Assembly: GCA_017464425.1 (NCBI GenBank)
Contig: JAFUDX010000012.1
Location: forward strand, 62,001 to 126,000
Source of the DNA: Treponema sp.
GTDB taxonomy: Bacteria; Spirochaetota; Spirochaetia; Treponematales; Treponemataceae
DNA length: 64,000 nucleotides
Direction: 5' to 3'
Both the position numbers and the translations under genes were made by a program. Below are positions 42,434 through 50,470 of this stretch, piece by piece. The notes below the pieces were generated by a model. That model had not been told where the DNA came from. It ran no database searches and worked only from the letters and a program-made list of their open reading frames with translations. The stretch's first letter is position 1; every line of letters starts with the position of its first letter.

Positions 42434-45400
42434 TTATTTCGTTTTCTTCGTTTTTGGCACAAACTGAGCGACAAACGCTTCGCACTTGTATTCGGCTTTC
42501 TTTTGCGCCGTGTTCAATTTCTTGAAGAGCGACTCAACCGCAGCCTGTTTTGCCGTGCTTGCGTTCAGCGAGAGAAGTGCTTTGTAGAGCGCGAGGCTTC
42601 CTTCCATCTTCTCTTTGTTGAACCATTTTATGCCGTCGTATTCATTCGCCCCGACCAAAAGCCAAGAGTCGTTTGAATCGGCGAGCTTTTGTGCAATAAG
42701 AAGCAAGTCTGCTTTTGAAGAAGACTCCGTGAGTTTTGGCTGGATTCCTTCTGAAAGCGCAAAGGCTCGGTCGAAGAAATTGTAGGAAAGCATATCGCCG
42801 ATTTTTGTGTTTCCTGTGAATTCCGCGATTTTTCGCTGCAAGCTCCACTTTCGCGCAAAGCCTTTTTCTGCGAGCGGTGCGAACGCACTGAAAATGTACA
42901 AATACGCGTCGTCAAGCGTGACTTTTGCATTTTTCGGGAAGGCAAGCGATTTCGGAAGCGCGATTTTGGCAAAACTCGGCTTTTCCTTTTTCGCTTCGGC
43001 AAGTTCCTTTTCAAGGGAAGTGAGCAACGGAGAAGAAAGATTTTTCGCTTTTGCAGGAGCTTTCTTTTTAGCACTTTCGACAGACGCACCAACCTTCGAT
43101 TTTTTCTTTGAATCAGAAAGAATCGCGTTTGCTTTCACTTCTTCGAGTGCTTCAAGCCGTGCTTTTTCTTCCGCAATCTTTCGCTCAATGTCGGAAATTT
43201 TCTGCGCGATGTGGGCTTTTTGTTCTTCAATCGCTTCTTTTTCGGCGAATTCATTCGCGACTTCGTAGAAATAGGCGAGCGGTTTTTCAATCAGCTTCTT
43301 TACGCTTGCCGCCGTTGCTTTCTTCAAATCGACCGTTTTGAGTTCTTTTGCGCTCATGAGGAGCGTGCCGAGCGACGAGCAAAGTTCCGCCGAAACCACA
43401 TTTTGGAACGCCTGATACAATTTTTTGTAGTGGAGTTCCTGCCATGCGGTGTGAAGGTCGGGAGTGCCTTTTCCGTTCAAGAAGTCGTGGAGCTCTTTTA
43501 GAGAGCCGTCGGTGTCTTTTTCTTGGCGGATGTCCATAAAAATCTGCGTTTCAAAGCCGTTCAGCGCGATGAACATACCTTGCTCACAAATGTCCTTTGA
43601 TTTTCGGATATACCAGAGATTGCTTCGGTCTTCGCGGAAAATCATGTAGAAGTCGTCTTCACCCCACAAGCCCAATCCTTCTGAAATTGAGCGCGTGACG
43701 AGTTTTTTGTCGTTTTCGCCGCTTCCTGTTTTGACCGCATATTCGCACGACTGCTTAATCCAGCCCGAAGCGCGTTCATATTTGTTGTTGTAGAAGACGA
43801 CCGAATATTCATTTCCGCAACGGTTTGAATAGGCGAACACATTTTCGTTCACGCTGCCGTTATCCCACACATCGTAGAACAAGAAATCTTCGACCCCAGC
43901 GAACAAATAGCGTTTCTTGAGGAGCGGGAAAATTTCTCGCTTGTGTCGGTCAATGAGATACTGGTCGGGCTCTTCGTCGCGGTAGGCTCTCGTGTATTCC
44001 ATGCCGTATTTTTCTTCAAAGCCTTCGATTTGACCATGCCCGAACATTGGAAGACCTGGCATTGTCGCCATGAGCGTACACACGCCGAAATATTTGTCGC
44101 CTTTTCCGAACTGTGCGACCGCTGTCTCTTCATCGGGGTTGTTCATGAAGTTCACATATCGCTTTAAAATCTGCGGGTCAAAGTTGATGGTATTTTTGAC
44201 TGTTGAGCGATATTTGTAGTTTTCTTCTTTTTTGAGCATGTTCATGAACGCCGAATTGTACACGCGGTGCATTCCGAGCGTTCGCGTGAAGTAGCCTTCC
44301 ATCATCCAGAACGCTTCGGCGAGAAGGAGCGTGTCGGGCACTTCTTTTGCCACGCGGTCAACGACTTCACGCCAGAATTCATTCGGAATGCGGTCTTCAA
44401 ATTGCTGAGCCGTGAGCGCAAACTCGCTTCGGGTGGCAATGTCGCCGCCTTTTCCTGGCTCCGGGTACCACAATCGCTTGATGTGCTTTTTTGCCAAAAC
44501 CATCGCCGCATCGAATCGGATAATCGGAAAATTCCGCGCCACATGCAAAATTTTCTGCATGACTTCTTCGCGGGCAACAGGATTTAAAAAGTCAATCTGT
44601 GCCGTATCGTTCCACGGCATACCCGTGCCGTCATTTCCGTGATAAATGTAGCGGGTGTCGCCCGTCTGTGTGTCAACGCGCTTAAAACAAACAGCGCAGT
44701 CATTCTTTGAGTAGTAGTGGTCTTCAAGATAGATTGCAACGCGTCCGTCATGGCTTAAATTCACGCCGTTGTAAGTGTACTGCGGGAAGGGATTGTCGCG
44801 CCGCTGAACGAACAAATCGGGCTTTTCAACGACCCATTTTGCGTCCATGCCCGTGTGATTCGGAACCATGTCGCTGGCCAGTCTGATTCCTCGCTGCCAC
44901 AATCGCGTGCGGAGATTCGCAAGAGCGTCCCAGCCGCCCAAGTTCCATGCAATTTCATAGTCGTCAAGAGAATATGCCGAAGCTGCCGCCTCTGGGTTTC
45001 CGCAAATCTGCTTAATCGTGCGGCTCGCAGGGCTTCGCTCCCACAAACCGATGAGCCAAAGACCCGTGAATCCTTCATCGCGGAGAAGGTCGAGTTCTTC
45101 ATCTGGAATTTGGTCTAAGCGATTGATTTCGCGACCGTATTTTTTTGAAAGCTGGTAGAGCCACACGAGAACCGTTTTTGCCATGAGAACGACGCGCGGC
45201 ATCCATTCTTTGTCATCGGAAAATCGCTCGTATTCGCGCAAAAGATAATCGTAGTTCGGCGGCGACATGTCGGGGCTTCCGCCATTCGTGGGATGCCAAG
45301 CGGGCTTCCATTCCTCACTAAGCAAATCACTTCCGCTCAAAAGACGGCGAAGCCAGTAATCTTCGCCCTCACCGTCGCCCGGAACGAGCAAATCCGCCCA

Positions 45401-46102
45401 ATGAATGCGCACATAGTTGAGCTGTTCCTGCAAATTGTCGGGAGCGTAGTTAATCGGCTCGCGCAAGAACGAAATCAAATCGTGACCGAAAGTGCCCCAA
45501 TACGGAAGTTTTTTGAAGTAGCCTTGAATTTCTGACCAAATCGCGCTCCATTTCGGATTCGCGGCGAGGCGTGAATCATCAAAAAGCGAAAGAAAAGGCT
45601 TGAACGCGGGGTTTTCGTTATCGAGGTGGAGCATAATCAGCTCTTCAAGCGTTTGCTCCTTGTTCGTTCGCACGCGCCCTGTTTTGCGCTCGGTGAGTTC
45701 AAGATCCAAATAATCTTCGATAGAAATGTTGCCTTTGTAGACTTCGGTCGGCGGAAATTCAGCGCAGAAATCCAAAATCATCTGGTGAATGACATCTTTT
45801 CCGAACGAGGCTTCTAGACTGCTAAGCAAGCCCTTGAACGCGTCCTGATATTTTTGGCGGCGGTAAGTGTAGCACGCAAGGTGGAAAATCTCGTCGAGCA
45901 AGCCCATTGCGTTCAAAGTTCCCGCCGAAATCTGCGTTTTGTTGTGGCGGATTAAGTATTCGTTAAATCGCGTCTGAAAATCACGCACCGCACGGATATT
46001 CGCGATAATCACATTTCCCGTCGAAGAAAAAAGCTGCTGAGAAAAATTGCATTCGTCACGGACTGCCTTTGAAATATGGAATTCGTTATATGAATAGGTC
46101 AT
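42434..46102 (-). CDS. Very long GH13 (alpha-amylase family) protein with coiled-coil tail
   Basis: 1222 residues from MTYSYNEF at 46102. N-terminal ~330 residues are helical and unknown. The GH13 barrel follows: LRDEGFTGLWLIGLWERS, DMVPNHTG (conserved region I), nucleophile Asp in IIRFDAAM (residue 531), acid/base Glu in LLLAEAFW (residue 596), and VAQFGKGDKYFG leading to LPMFGHGQIEGF. After a C-terminal beta region comes a long Lys/Glu/Ala-rich coiled coil (QKISDIERKIAEEKARLEAL) and a final helical part. No signal peptide, so it acts on intracellular glucans, perhaps in glycogen or oligosaccharide turnover. Similar long forms occur in spirochaetes. Confidence 0.88.
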   Translation of the reverse strand: MTYSYNEFHISKAVRDECNFSQQLFSSTGNVIIANIRAVRDFQTRFNEYLIRHNKTQISAGTLNAMGLLDEIFHLACYTYRRQKYQDAFKGLLSSLEASFGKDVIHQMILDFCAEFPPTEVYKGNISIEDYLDLELTERKTGRVRTNKEQTLEELIMLHLDNENPAFKPFLSLFDDSRLAANPKWSAIWSEIQGYFKKLPYWGTFGHDLISFLREPINYAPDNLQEQLNYVRIHWADLLVPGDGEGEDYWLRRLLSGSDLLSEEWKPAWHPTNGGSPDMSPPNYDYLLREYERFSDDKEWMPRVVLMAKTVLVWLYQLSKKYGREINRLDQIPDEELDLLRDEGFTGLWLIGLWERSPASRTIKQICGNPEAAASAYSLDDYEIAWNLGGWDALANLRTRLWQRGIRLASDMVPNHTGMDAKWVVEKPDLFVQRRDNPFPQYTYNGVNLSHDGRVAIYLEDHYYSKNDCAVCFKRVDTQTGDTRYIYHGNDGTGMPWNDTAQIDFLNPVAREEVMQKILHVARNFPIIRFDAAMVLAKKHIKRLWYPEPGKGGDIATRSEFALTAQQFEDRIPNEFWREVVDRVAKEVPDTLLLAEAFWMMEGYFTRTLGMHRVYNSAFMNMLKKEENYKYRSTVKNTINFDPQILKRYVNFMNNPDEETAVAQFGKGDKYFGVCTLMATMPGLPMFGHGQIEGFEEKYGMEYTRAYRDEEPDQYLIDRHKREIFPLLKKRYLFAGVEDFLFYDVWDNGSVNENVFAYSNRCGNEYSVVFYNNKYERASGWIKQSCEYAVKTGSGENDKKLVTRSISEGLGLWGEDDFYMIFREDRSNLWYIRKSKDICEQGMFIALNGFETQIFMDIRQEKDTDGSLKELHDFLNGKGTPDLHTAWQELHYKKLYQAFQNVVSAELCSSLGTLLMSAKELKTVDLKKATAASVKKLIEKPLAYFYEVANEFAEKEAIEEQKAHIAQKISDIERKIAEEKARLEALEEVKANAILSDSKKKSKVGASVESAKKKAPAKAKNLSSPLLTSLEKELAEAKKEKPSFAKIALPKSLAFPKNAKVTLDDAYLYIFSAFAPLAEKGFARKWSLQRKIAEFTGNTKIGDMLSYNFFDRAFALSEGIQPKLTESSSKADLLLIAQKLADSNDSWLLVGANEYDGIKWFNKEKMEGSLALYKALLSLNASTAKQAAVESLFKKLNTAQKKAEYKCEAFVAQFVPKTKKTK

Positions 46103-46239
46103 CGAAGCCCCCAAAGCTCAAAATAAAGTGAATTTAATTATATCATACATTATGAAAATTGCACGAAAAAAATGTAATGCATCGTTTCTGCTGAGCATGT
46201 CAAAATCTTCTGCAATATGATACACTATTTTTTATCATA

Positions 46240-48369
46240 ATGCGGAAAAAATCTTCTATTTTTATTTTCGTTTTCTCGTTTTTCTTGATTTTCTTTTTGA
46301 TTTTGCGCTTTTCTCCATATTCGGCACTCCACACATTTAAAAATCACCCGATTTCAACAAGAATCTATGATTCAGAACATATGCTGTTGCACATAACAGC
46401 CCTTGAAAACGGATTGCACCGTGAATTTAGTCCACTGGCCGAGATTCCTGATTTTGTTCAGCAGGCGTTTATTGAATCTGAAGACAAGCATTTTTATGCT
46501 CATTTTGGCATTGATTTTGTTTCGATTTTCCGTGCTGTTTTTCAAAATCTGAGTGAGGGGCGGACGGTGAGTGGAGCATCAACCATTTCCATGCAGCTTG
46601 CACGGATTATCCGTCCAAATCCTCACCGAACGCTTTTGGCAAAGATTTGCGAGGCGTTTGATGCACTCAGGCTTGAGGCTCGGCTTTCAAAAAAAGAGAT
46701 TCTTGAACTGTACTTAAACAATGTTCCTTTCGGCTTTAACACGGAAGGAGTTACAAGCGCGGCACGGTATTTTTTTTCAAAGGAACTGTTTTTGCTGAGT
46801 AGCGATGAGGCAAAACTGCTTTCGATGATTCCGCGTCGTCCGTCATTGTACAATCCTGCCAACTACACAGAAAACTATACGCCATTTTCATATCCGTTCG
46901 AGGCACCGCATTTTGTGCGATATATTTCAAATCTCCCTGACTCAAAAATCGGAAAATGTGCAGAAATTCACACCACGCTCAGCCTCACATTGCAACAGAA
47001 AGCACAGTCTCTGCTTTCAAATTCAGTCAAAGAATATGAAAAAAATCGGCTTTCAAATGGAGCGGTTTTGATTTGCGATACACAGTCTGGTGCGATTCTT
47101 GCATGGGTGGGCAGTGCTGATTTTTTTGATGATGAACATTCAGGGCAGGTAGACGGCGTTCTTTCAACGCAGCAGCCTGGTTCCAGCATGAAGCCATTTT
47201 TGTATGCGCTTGCGCTTGAAAACGGCTTTTATCCGTCTTCTGTGCTTGCCGACATTCCGATGGAATTTGGTTTTGAAAATTTGTATGTTCCTCAGAATTT
47301 CAACAATCGGTTCAATGGGCCTGTTCGTCTTCGGGTTGCGCTTGCTTCAAGCTTGAATATTCCTGCCGTATTTCTTTTAAATGAGCTGGGACTCGATTCG
47401 TACTGTAAAAAACTTTCTGACCTTCATTTTGATTCTTTAAAAAATGCGAATCCTGGCCTTTCCCTTGCACTTGGTGGGGCAGAAACATCAATATTTGAGA
47501 TGACGCAGGCATTTTCGGTTTTCGCACGGGACGGCATTTTTATTCCGCTCTGTGCGTTTGAAGATGAACTTGGTGCGAGCGAAAGCGAACAGGTCTATGA
47601 TGTGAACACTGCGCGGCTTATCTGTGACATGCTTTCTGATAAAGAGGCGAGAAGTCTTGGATTTGGCTACAATCAGGCTTTTTCAACGCCATTTCCGTCT
47701 ATTTTTAAGACAGGAACAGCAAACCAATATCAAACAATTACCGCGATTGCTTCGACCCCAGACTATACGCTTGGAATTTGGATGGGAAATTTTTCTGGGG
47801 AAACGGTGATTGGCAAAACGGGAAGCTCAATCCCTGCAAAAATAGCAAAAGACCTGCTTGTTTTTATGCAGGGAAACACGGGAAACGATTTTAAAAAACC
47901 GTCTCAATTTAAAAAAGAAAAAATCTGCTCGCTGTCGGGAATGAAAGCAGGGAAGTACTGTCCGAATACAATCAGTGAGTATGTCATGCACGGCTCGGAT
48001 TTTGAAACTGCGCCAGAATGTTCATGGCACACGCCAACGGGCACGGCATATCCTGCTGAATATGCGACCTGGTTCCGTCTCAAAAATCGGAGTGGGGAAG
48101 TACACGAGTCAGATTCTTCTTTAAAAATCGTCTCGCCACGAAACGGAAGTGTTTTTTACTATGATGAATCAATTTCGGTTGAACGGCAAAAATTGTTTGT
48201 CGAAGTAACGGGCGGAACGGAAGATTCGGCACGATTCTATGTGGATGATACTTTTCTTGAAGAAAAAGTCCGCCCGTTTGTTGCGTCAATCAAGATAGAG
48301 AAAGGAAGGCATGAAATTCTCGTTGAATGTGGAGAAGAAATTGCGCGGATTCAGATTGATGTTAGGTAA
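46240..48369 (+). CDS. pbpC: Penicillin-binding protein 1C
   Basis: 709 residues, a bifunctional peptidoglycan synthase anchored by one N-terminal helix (FIFVFSFFLIFFLILRFSPY). GT51 glycosyltransferase: catalytic Glu79 in ESEDKHFYAHFGID and GASTISMQLARII. Transpeptidase: SxxK at Ser315 in PGSSMKPFLYAL, SLNIPA, and KTGTANQY. A BiPBP_C-type domain closes the protein (KIVSPRNGSVFYYDESISVE), which distinguishes PbpC from PBP1A. It is divergent from the GH13 gene and convergent with the NYN gene. Confidence 0.95.
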   Translation: MRKKSSIFIFVFSFFLIFFLILRFSPYSALHTFKNHPISTRIYDSEHMLLHITALENGLHREFSPLAEIPDFVQQAFIESEDKHFYAHFGIDFVSIFRAVFQNLSEGRTVSGASTISMQLARIIRPNPHRTLLAKICEAFDALRLEARLSKKEILELYLNNVPFGFNTEGVTSAARYFFSKELFLLSSDEAKLLSMIPRRPSLYNPANYTENYTPFSYPFEAPHFVRYISNLPDSKIGKCAEIHTTLSLTLQQKAQSLLSNSVKEYEKNRLSNGAVLICDTQSGAILAWVGSADFFDDEHSGQVDGVLSTQQPGSSMKPFLYALALENGFYPSSVLADIPMEFGFENLYVPQNFNNRFNGPVRLRVALASSLNIPAVFLLNELGLDSYCKKLSDLHFDSLKNANPGLSLALGGAETSIFEMTQAFSVFARDGIFIPLCAFEDELGASESEQVYDVNTARLICDMLSDKEARSLGFGYNQAFSTPFPSIFKTGTANQYQTITAIASTPDYTLGIWMGNFSGETVIGKTGSSIPAKIAKDLLVFMQGNTGNDFKKPSQFKKEKICSLSGMKAGKYCPNTISEYVMHGSDFETAPECSWHTPTGTAYPAEYATWFRLKNRSGEVHESDSSLKIVSPRNGSVFYYDESISVERQKLFVEVTGGTEDSARFYVDDTFLEEKVRPFVASIKIEKGRHEILVECGEEIARIQIDVR

Positions 48370-48396
48370 GGTGAAGAATTGCAGAAAATCGCTCTC

Positions 48397-49230
48397 TTAG
48401 TGCATGACTGGTTTATAGTAGAATGTTACATGTCGACGGCTGCTTCCGGCTTCTTTCTTCATCTCAAAGTCATCGTCAAAATATTCGATTAAATCAGTGA
48501 GTTTTCTAAAGCCATAGTCAACTGTGTCAAAACCAGGATCCTGTCGTTTAAAGAATGACCCTGCCGCGCTTACATCTGCCCAGCCAGTTTCGTCTGCGTA
48601 CTTGTCGTAGGCGGTATTCAGCAATTTAAAGATTTTTCTGAATTGACGGTCGCTCATCGCAACTTCGCCGTTTGCATTCTTTCGCAACAGTCCGAGCAAA
48701 GACTTTTTGGGCTTGTCTGCGTTCTTGTGGCTCTTTCGCTTTTGTTCGGCAAATGCTGCGTCTTCTTCGGCATTTGGCTCATCTTCTTCGGCAACAAGAT
48801 TTTCGATATAAATGAAATCATCGCAGGCACTGATAAAAGATTGCGGTGTTTTCTTTTGTCCCACACCAAAGACATAGATTTGGCTTTCGCGGAGACGGGT
48901 GGCAAGTTTGGTAAAATCAGAATCGCTGGTAACGAGCGCAATGGCATCGTATTTGTCTGTGTACAGCAAATCCATTGCATCGATAATCATTGCGCTGTCG
49001 CTCGAATTCTTTCCTTGCGTGTATGCAAACTGCTGGACTGGTATGATTGCATTGTCATTCAGCTCATTTTTCCAATTTTTGAGGGTATTGAGTGAAAAAT
49101 CGCCGTATGCTCGTTTGGTAATGATGTGCCCATGAACCGCAATTTCCTGCAAGATGGCACGAAGTTTTTTACAGGGCGTATTGTCAGCGTCAATGAGAAC
49201 CGCGATATTTTTGTTTTCAATTTCTTCCAT
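48397..49230 (-). CDS. NYN-domain RNase-like protein with C-terminal OST-HTH/LOTUS-like domain
   Basis: 277 residues from MEEIENKNIAVLIDADN. Residues 9-150 form a NYN (PIN-like) domain with the acidic triad positions in VLIDADNTP, SDSAMIIDAMDLLY and LVTSDSDFTKLATRL, typical of RNA-processing nucleases. A Lys/Glu-rich linker leads to a ~75-residue domain (GWADVSAAGSFFKRQDPGFD, YGFRKLTDLIEYFDDDFEMK) that fits OST-HTH/LOTUS, a putative RNA-binding fold. An extended -10 TGCTACACT ends 6 bases before the ATG, so the mRNA is predicted leaderless. The substrate RNA is unknown. Confidence 0.85.
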   Translation of the reverse strand: MEEIENKNIAVLIDADNTPCKKLRAILQEIAVHGHIITKRAYGDFSLNTLKNWKNELNDNAIIPVQQFAYTQGKNSSDSAMIIDAMDLLYTDKYDAIALVTSDSDFTKLATRLRESQIYVFGVGQKKTPQSFISACDDFIYIENLVAEEDEPNAEEDAAFAEQKRKSHKNADKPKKSLLGLLRKNANGEVAMSDRQFRKIFKLLNTAYDKYADETGWADVSAAGSFFKRQDPGFDTVDYGFRKLTDLIEYFDDDFEMKKEAGSSRRHVTFYYKPVMH

Positions 49231-49280
49231 TTCTAAAGTGTAGCAGAAAAGTCTTGTTTCGGCTATCAGGCGATTTAAAA

Positions 49281-49315
49281 ATAAAAAGCCGCAGGCTTGT
49301 TTTAAAGACTGCGGC
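49281..49315 (-). terminator. Terminator after the flavodoxin gene
   Basis: Minus strand: GCCGCAG (49309-49315), 14-base loop, CTGCGGC (49288-49294), then TTTTTATTTTT. A clean intrinsic terminator directly after the flavodoxin stop. Confidence 0.9.
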
Positions 49316-49329
49316 AAAACAGGTCTGTT

Positions 49330-49737
49330 TTATGCTTGTGCGAGCTGCTTGACAGCCTCTAAATCGGCATCTTCTGGAGCAAGGTGCGCTTTAACTGCAT
49401 TGACCAATGTAGCTCCTGCGCTGGTAACTCGGTCGCTCCAGTCAGAAATCCATTGACCTTCTCCCCAATCATATGAACCGAACAAGCCCACTTTTTTACC
49501 AGAAAGGCTTCCTTCAATTCCAGAAAAGAATGTTTCCATTGAATCTTCAAGCTGCTCTGCTCCCATTGCAGGGCTTCCCAAAAGAATCAAATCCGCTGAA
49601 AGAACATCAGCAGAATCTGCACTGTCCGCCGTTACGATGCTTACATCTCGTCCCGCGTCCTTTGCGCCCTGTGCCGCAGCATTCGCCAAGCTCTCCGTAT
49701 TTCCTGTTGTGCTTGCATAGACAATCGCTACTTTCAT
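49330..49737 (-). CDS. Flavodoxin
   Basis: 135 residues starting MKVAIVYASTTGNTESLANA, where the TTGNT phosphate-loop binds FMN. Further flavodoxin features are LILLGSPAMGAEQL and KVGLFGSYDWGEGQW-I, the aromatic loop over the flavin. A one-electron carrier replacing ferredoxin under iron limitation in many anaerobes. The ATG overlaps the stop of the DUF3793 gene (ATGA), with AGGAGG just upstream. The operon is preceded by an iron-box-like palindrome. Confidence 0.93.
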   Translation of the reverse strand: MKVAIVYASTTGNTESLANAAAQGAKDAGRDVSIVTADSADSADVLSADLILLGSPAMGAEQLEDSMETFFSGIEGSLSGKKVGLFGSYDWGEGQWISDWSDRVTSAGATLVNAVKAHLAPEDADLEAVKQLAQA

Positions 49738-50318
49738 TTTGTCATGCCTCCTATAGAAAGTGTGTATTTTTTGGCCGCAAGCGGAACTGAAAGTCCTGCA
49801 TCCAGCCACTTCATGCACAACTGCGTGCATGATTTGTACATATTCATTCGCTGTACGGCAGATTCTTTGTCGCCGTACACTTTCCAGATTCCCGAATATT
49901 TAAAATCTGCGGCCCCATGAACTTCAAAACCGATGACATCTTCAAGTGGATAGCCTAAAAAAAGCCCGACTTCATGCGGAAAATCGGAATCAATGGAAAG
50001 CCTGTGAAGCAACTCTGCGAGAATGGCATTGAATCCGAGCGCAGTCGGATAGCCTTTTGAACGAAGATAATCAGAGTTTTTGGGATTTTTGCATACTTTT
50101 TCAAGCAAATTTTTGTCATAGACAAAGAATAAGAATCGGTCGGTTGTTTTTTTGAGCGGAACAAAATATTTTTTTTCTTTTGAAAACTGAAGCCGCCAGG
50201 TGCAAAACTGAGCAAACCCAGAAGAAAAATTTTTGCTGTTCATTGAAAAAAGACAAGCAGGCTTTATTCCGCACAATGCGGGGGCACTTCCATGAATGAT
50301 AGTTTCATCAAAACTCAT
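49734..50318 (-). CDS. DUF3793 family protein
   Basis: 194 residues from MSFDETIIHGSAPALCGIKP. Recognisable family features are LCGIKPACLFS near the start, RFLFFVYDKNLLEKVCKNP and the C-terminal HEVGLFLGYPLEDVIGF followed by YSGIWKVYGDKESAVQR. Function unknown, but DUF3793 genes are often next to flavodoxin genes in anaerobes, as here, so a link with iron or electron flow is likely. The start at 50318 is 12 bases after a terminator-like hairpin, so its expression may be controlled by attenuation. Confidence 0.85.
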   Translation of the reverse strand: MSFDETIIHGSAPALCGIKPACLFSMNSKNFSSGFAQFCTWRLQFSKEKKYFVPLKKTTDRFLFFVYDKNLLEKVCKNPKNSDYLRSKGYPTALGFNAILAELLHRLSIDSDFPHEVGLFLGYPLEDVIGFEVHGAADFKYSGIWKVYGDKESAVQRMNMYKSCTQLCMKWLDAGLSVPLAAKKYTLSIGGMTK

Positions 50319-50329
50319 AAAAACCTGCC

Positions 50330-50378
50330 AAAAAAAGAGCGGGGCAAAACAAGAAACAGTCAAAACGCTCTGCCCCGC
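50330..50378 (-). terminator. Terminator-like hairpin in the leader of the DUF3793-flavodoxin operon
   Basis: Minus strand: GCGGGGCA (50371-50378 side) pairs with TGCCCCGC (50339-50346 side), then TCTTTTTTT (to 50330). It lies downstream of the operon promoter and only 12 bases upstream of the start codon. AGAGCG next to the left arm can instead pair with CGCTCT at the right arm, an alternative fold. Confidence 0.75.
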
Positions 50379-50398
50379 CAAAAGAGGTACTAAAAGAG

Positions 50399-50452
50399 TT
50401 AGGTTTAGCTAACTTTCATAGTTAGTGTATGCTAATTAAAGTTTTATGTCAA
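50399..50452 (-). promoter_or_regulatory. Promoter of the DUF3793-flavodoxin operon with iron-box-like site
   Basis: Minus-strand TTGACA (50447-50452), 17 bp, TACACT (50424-50429). Just downstream, TTAGGTTTAGCTAAC (50399-50413 on the plus strand) resembles the DtxR/IdeR consensus half TTAGGTTAG-CTAAC, and a second TAACT/AGTTA pair (50410-50424) lies beside it. An iron-responsive repressor there could control transcription. Confidence 0.6.
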
Positions 50453-50470
50453 TAACTTTTGTTAAAAAAA

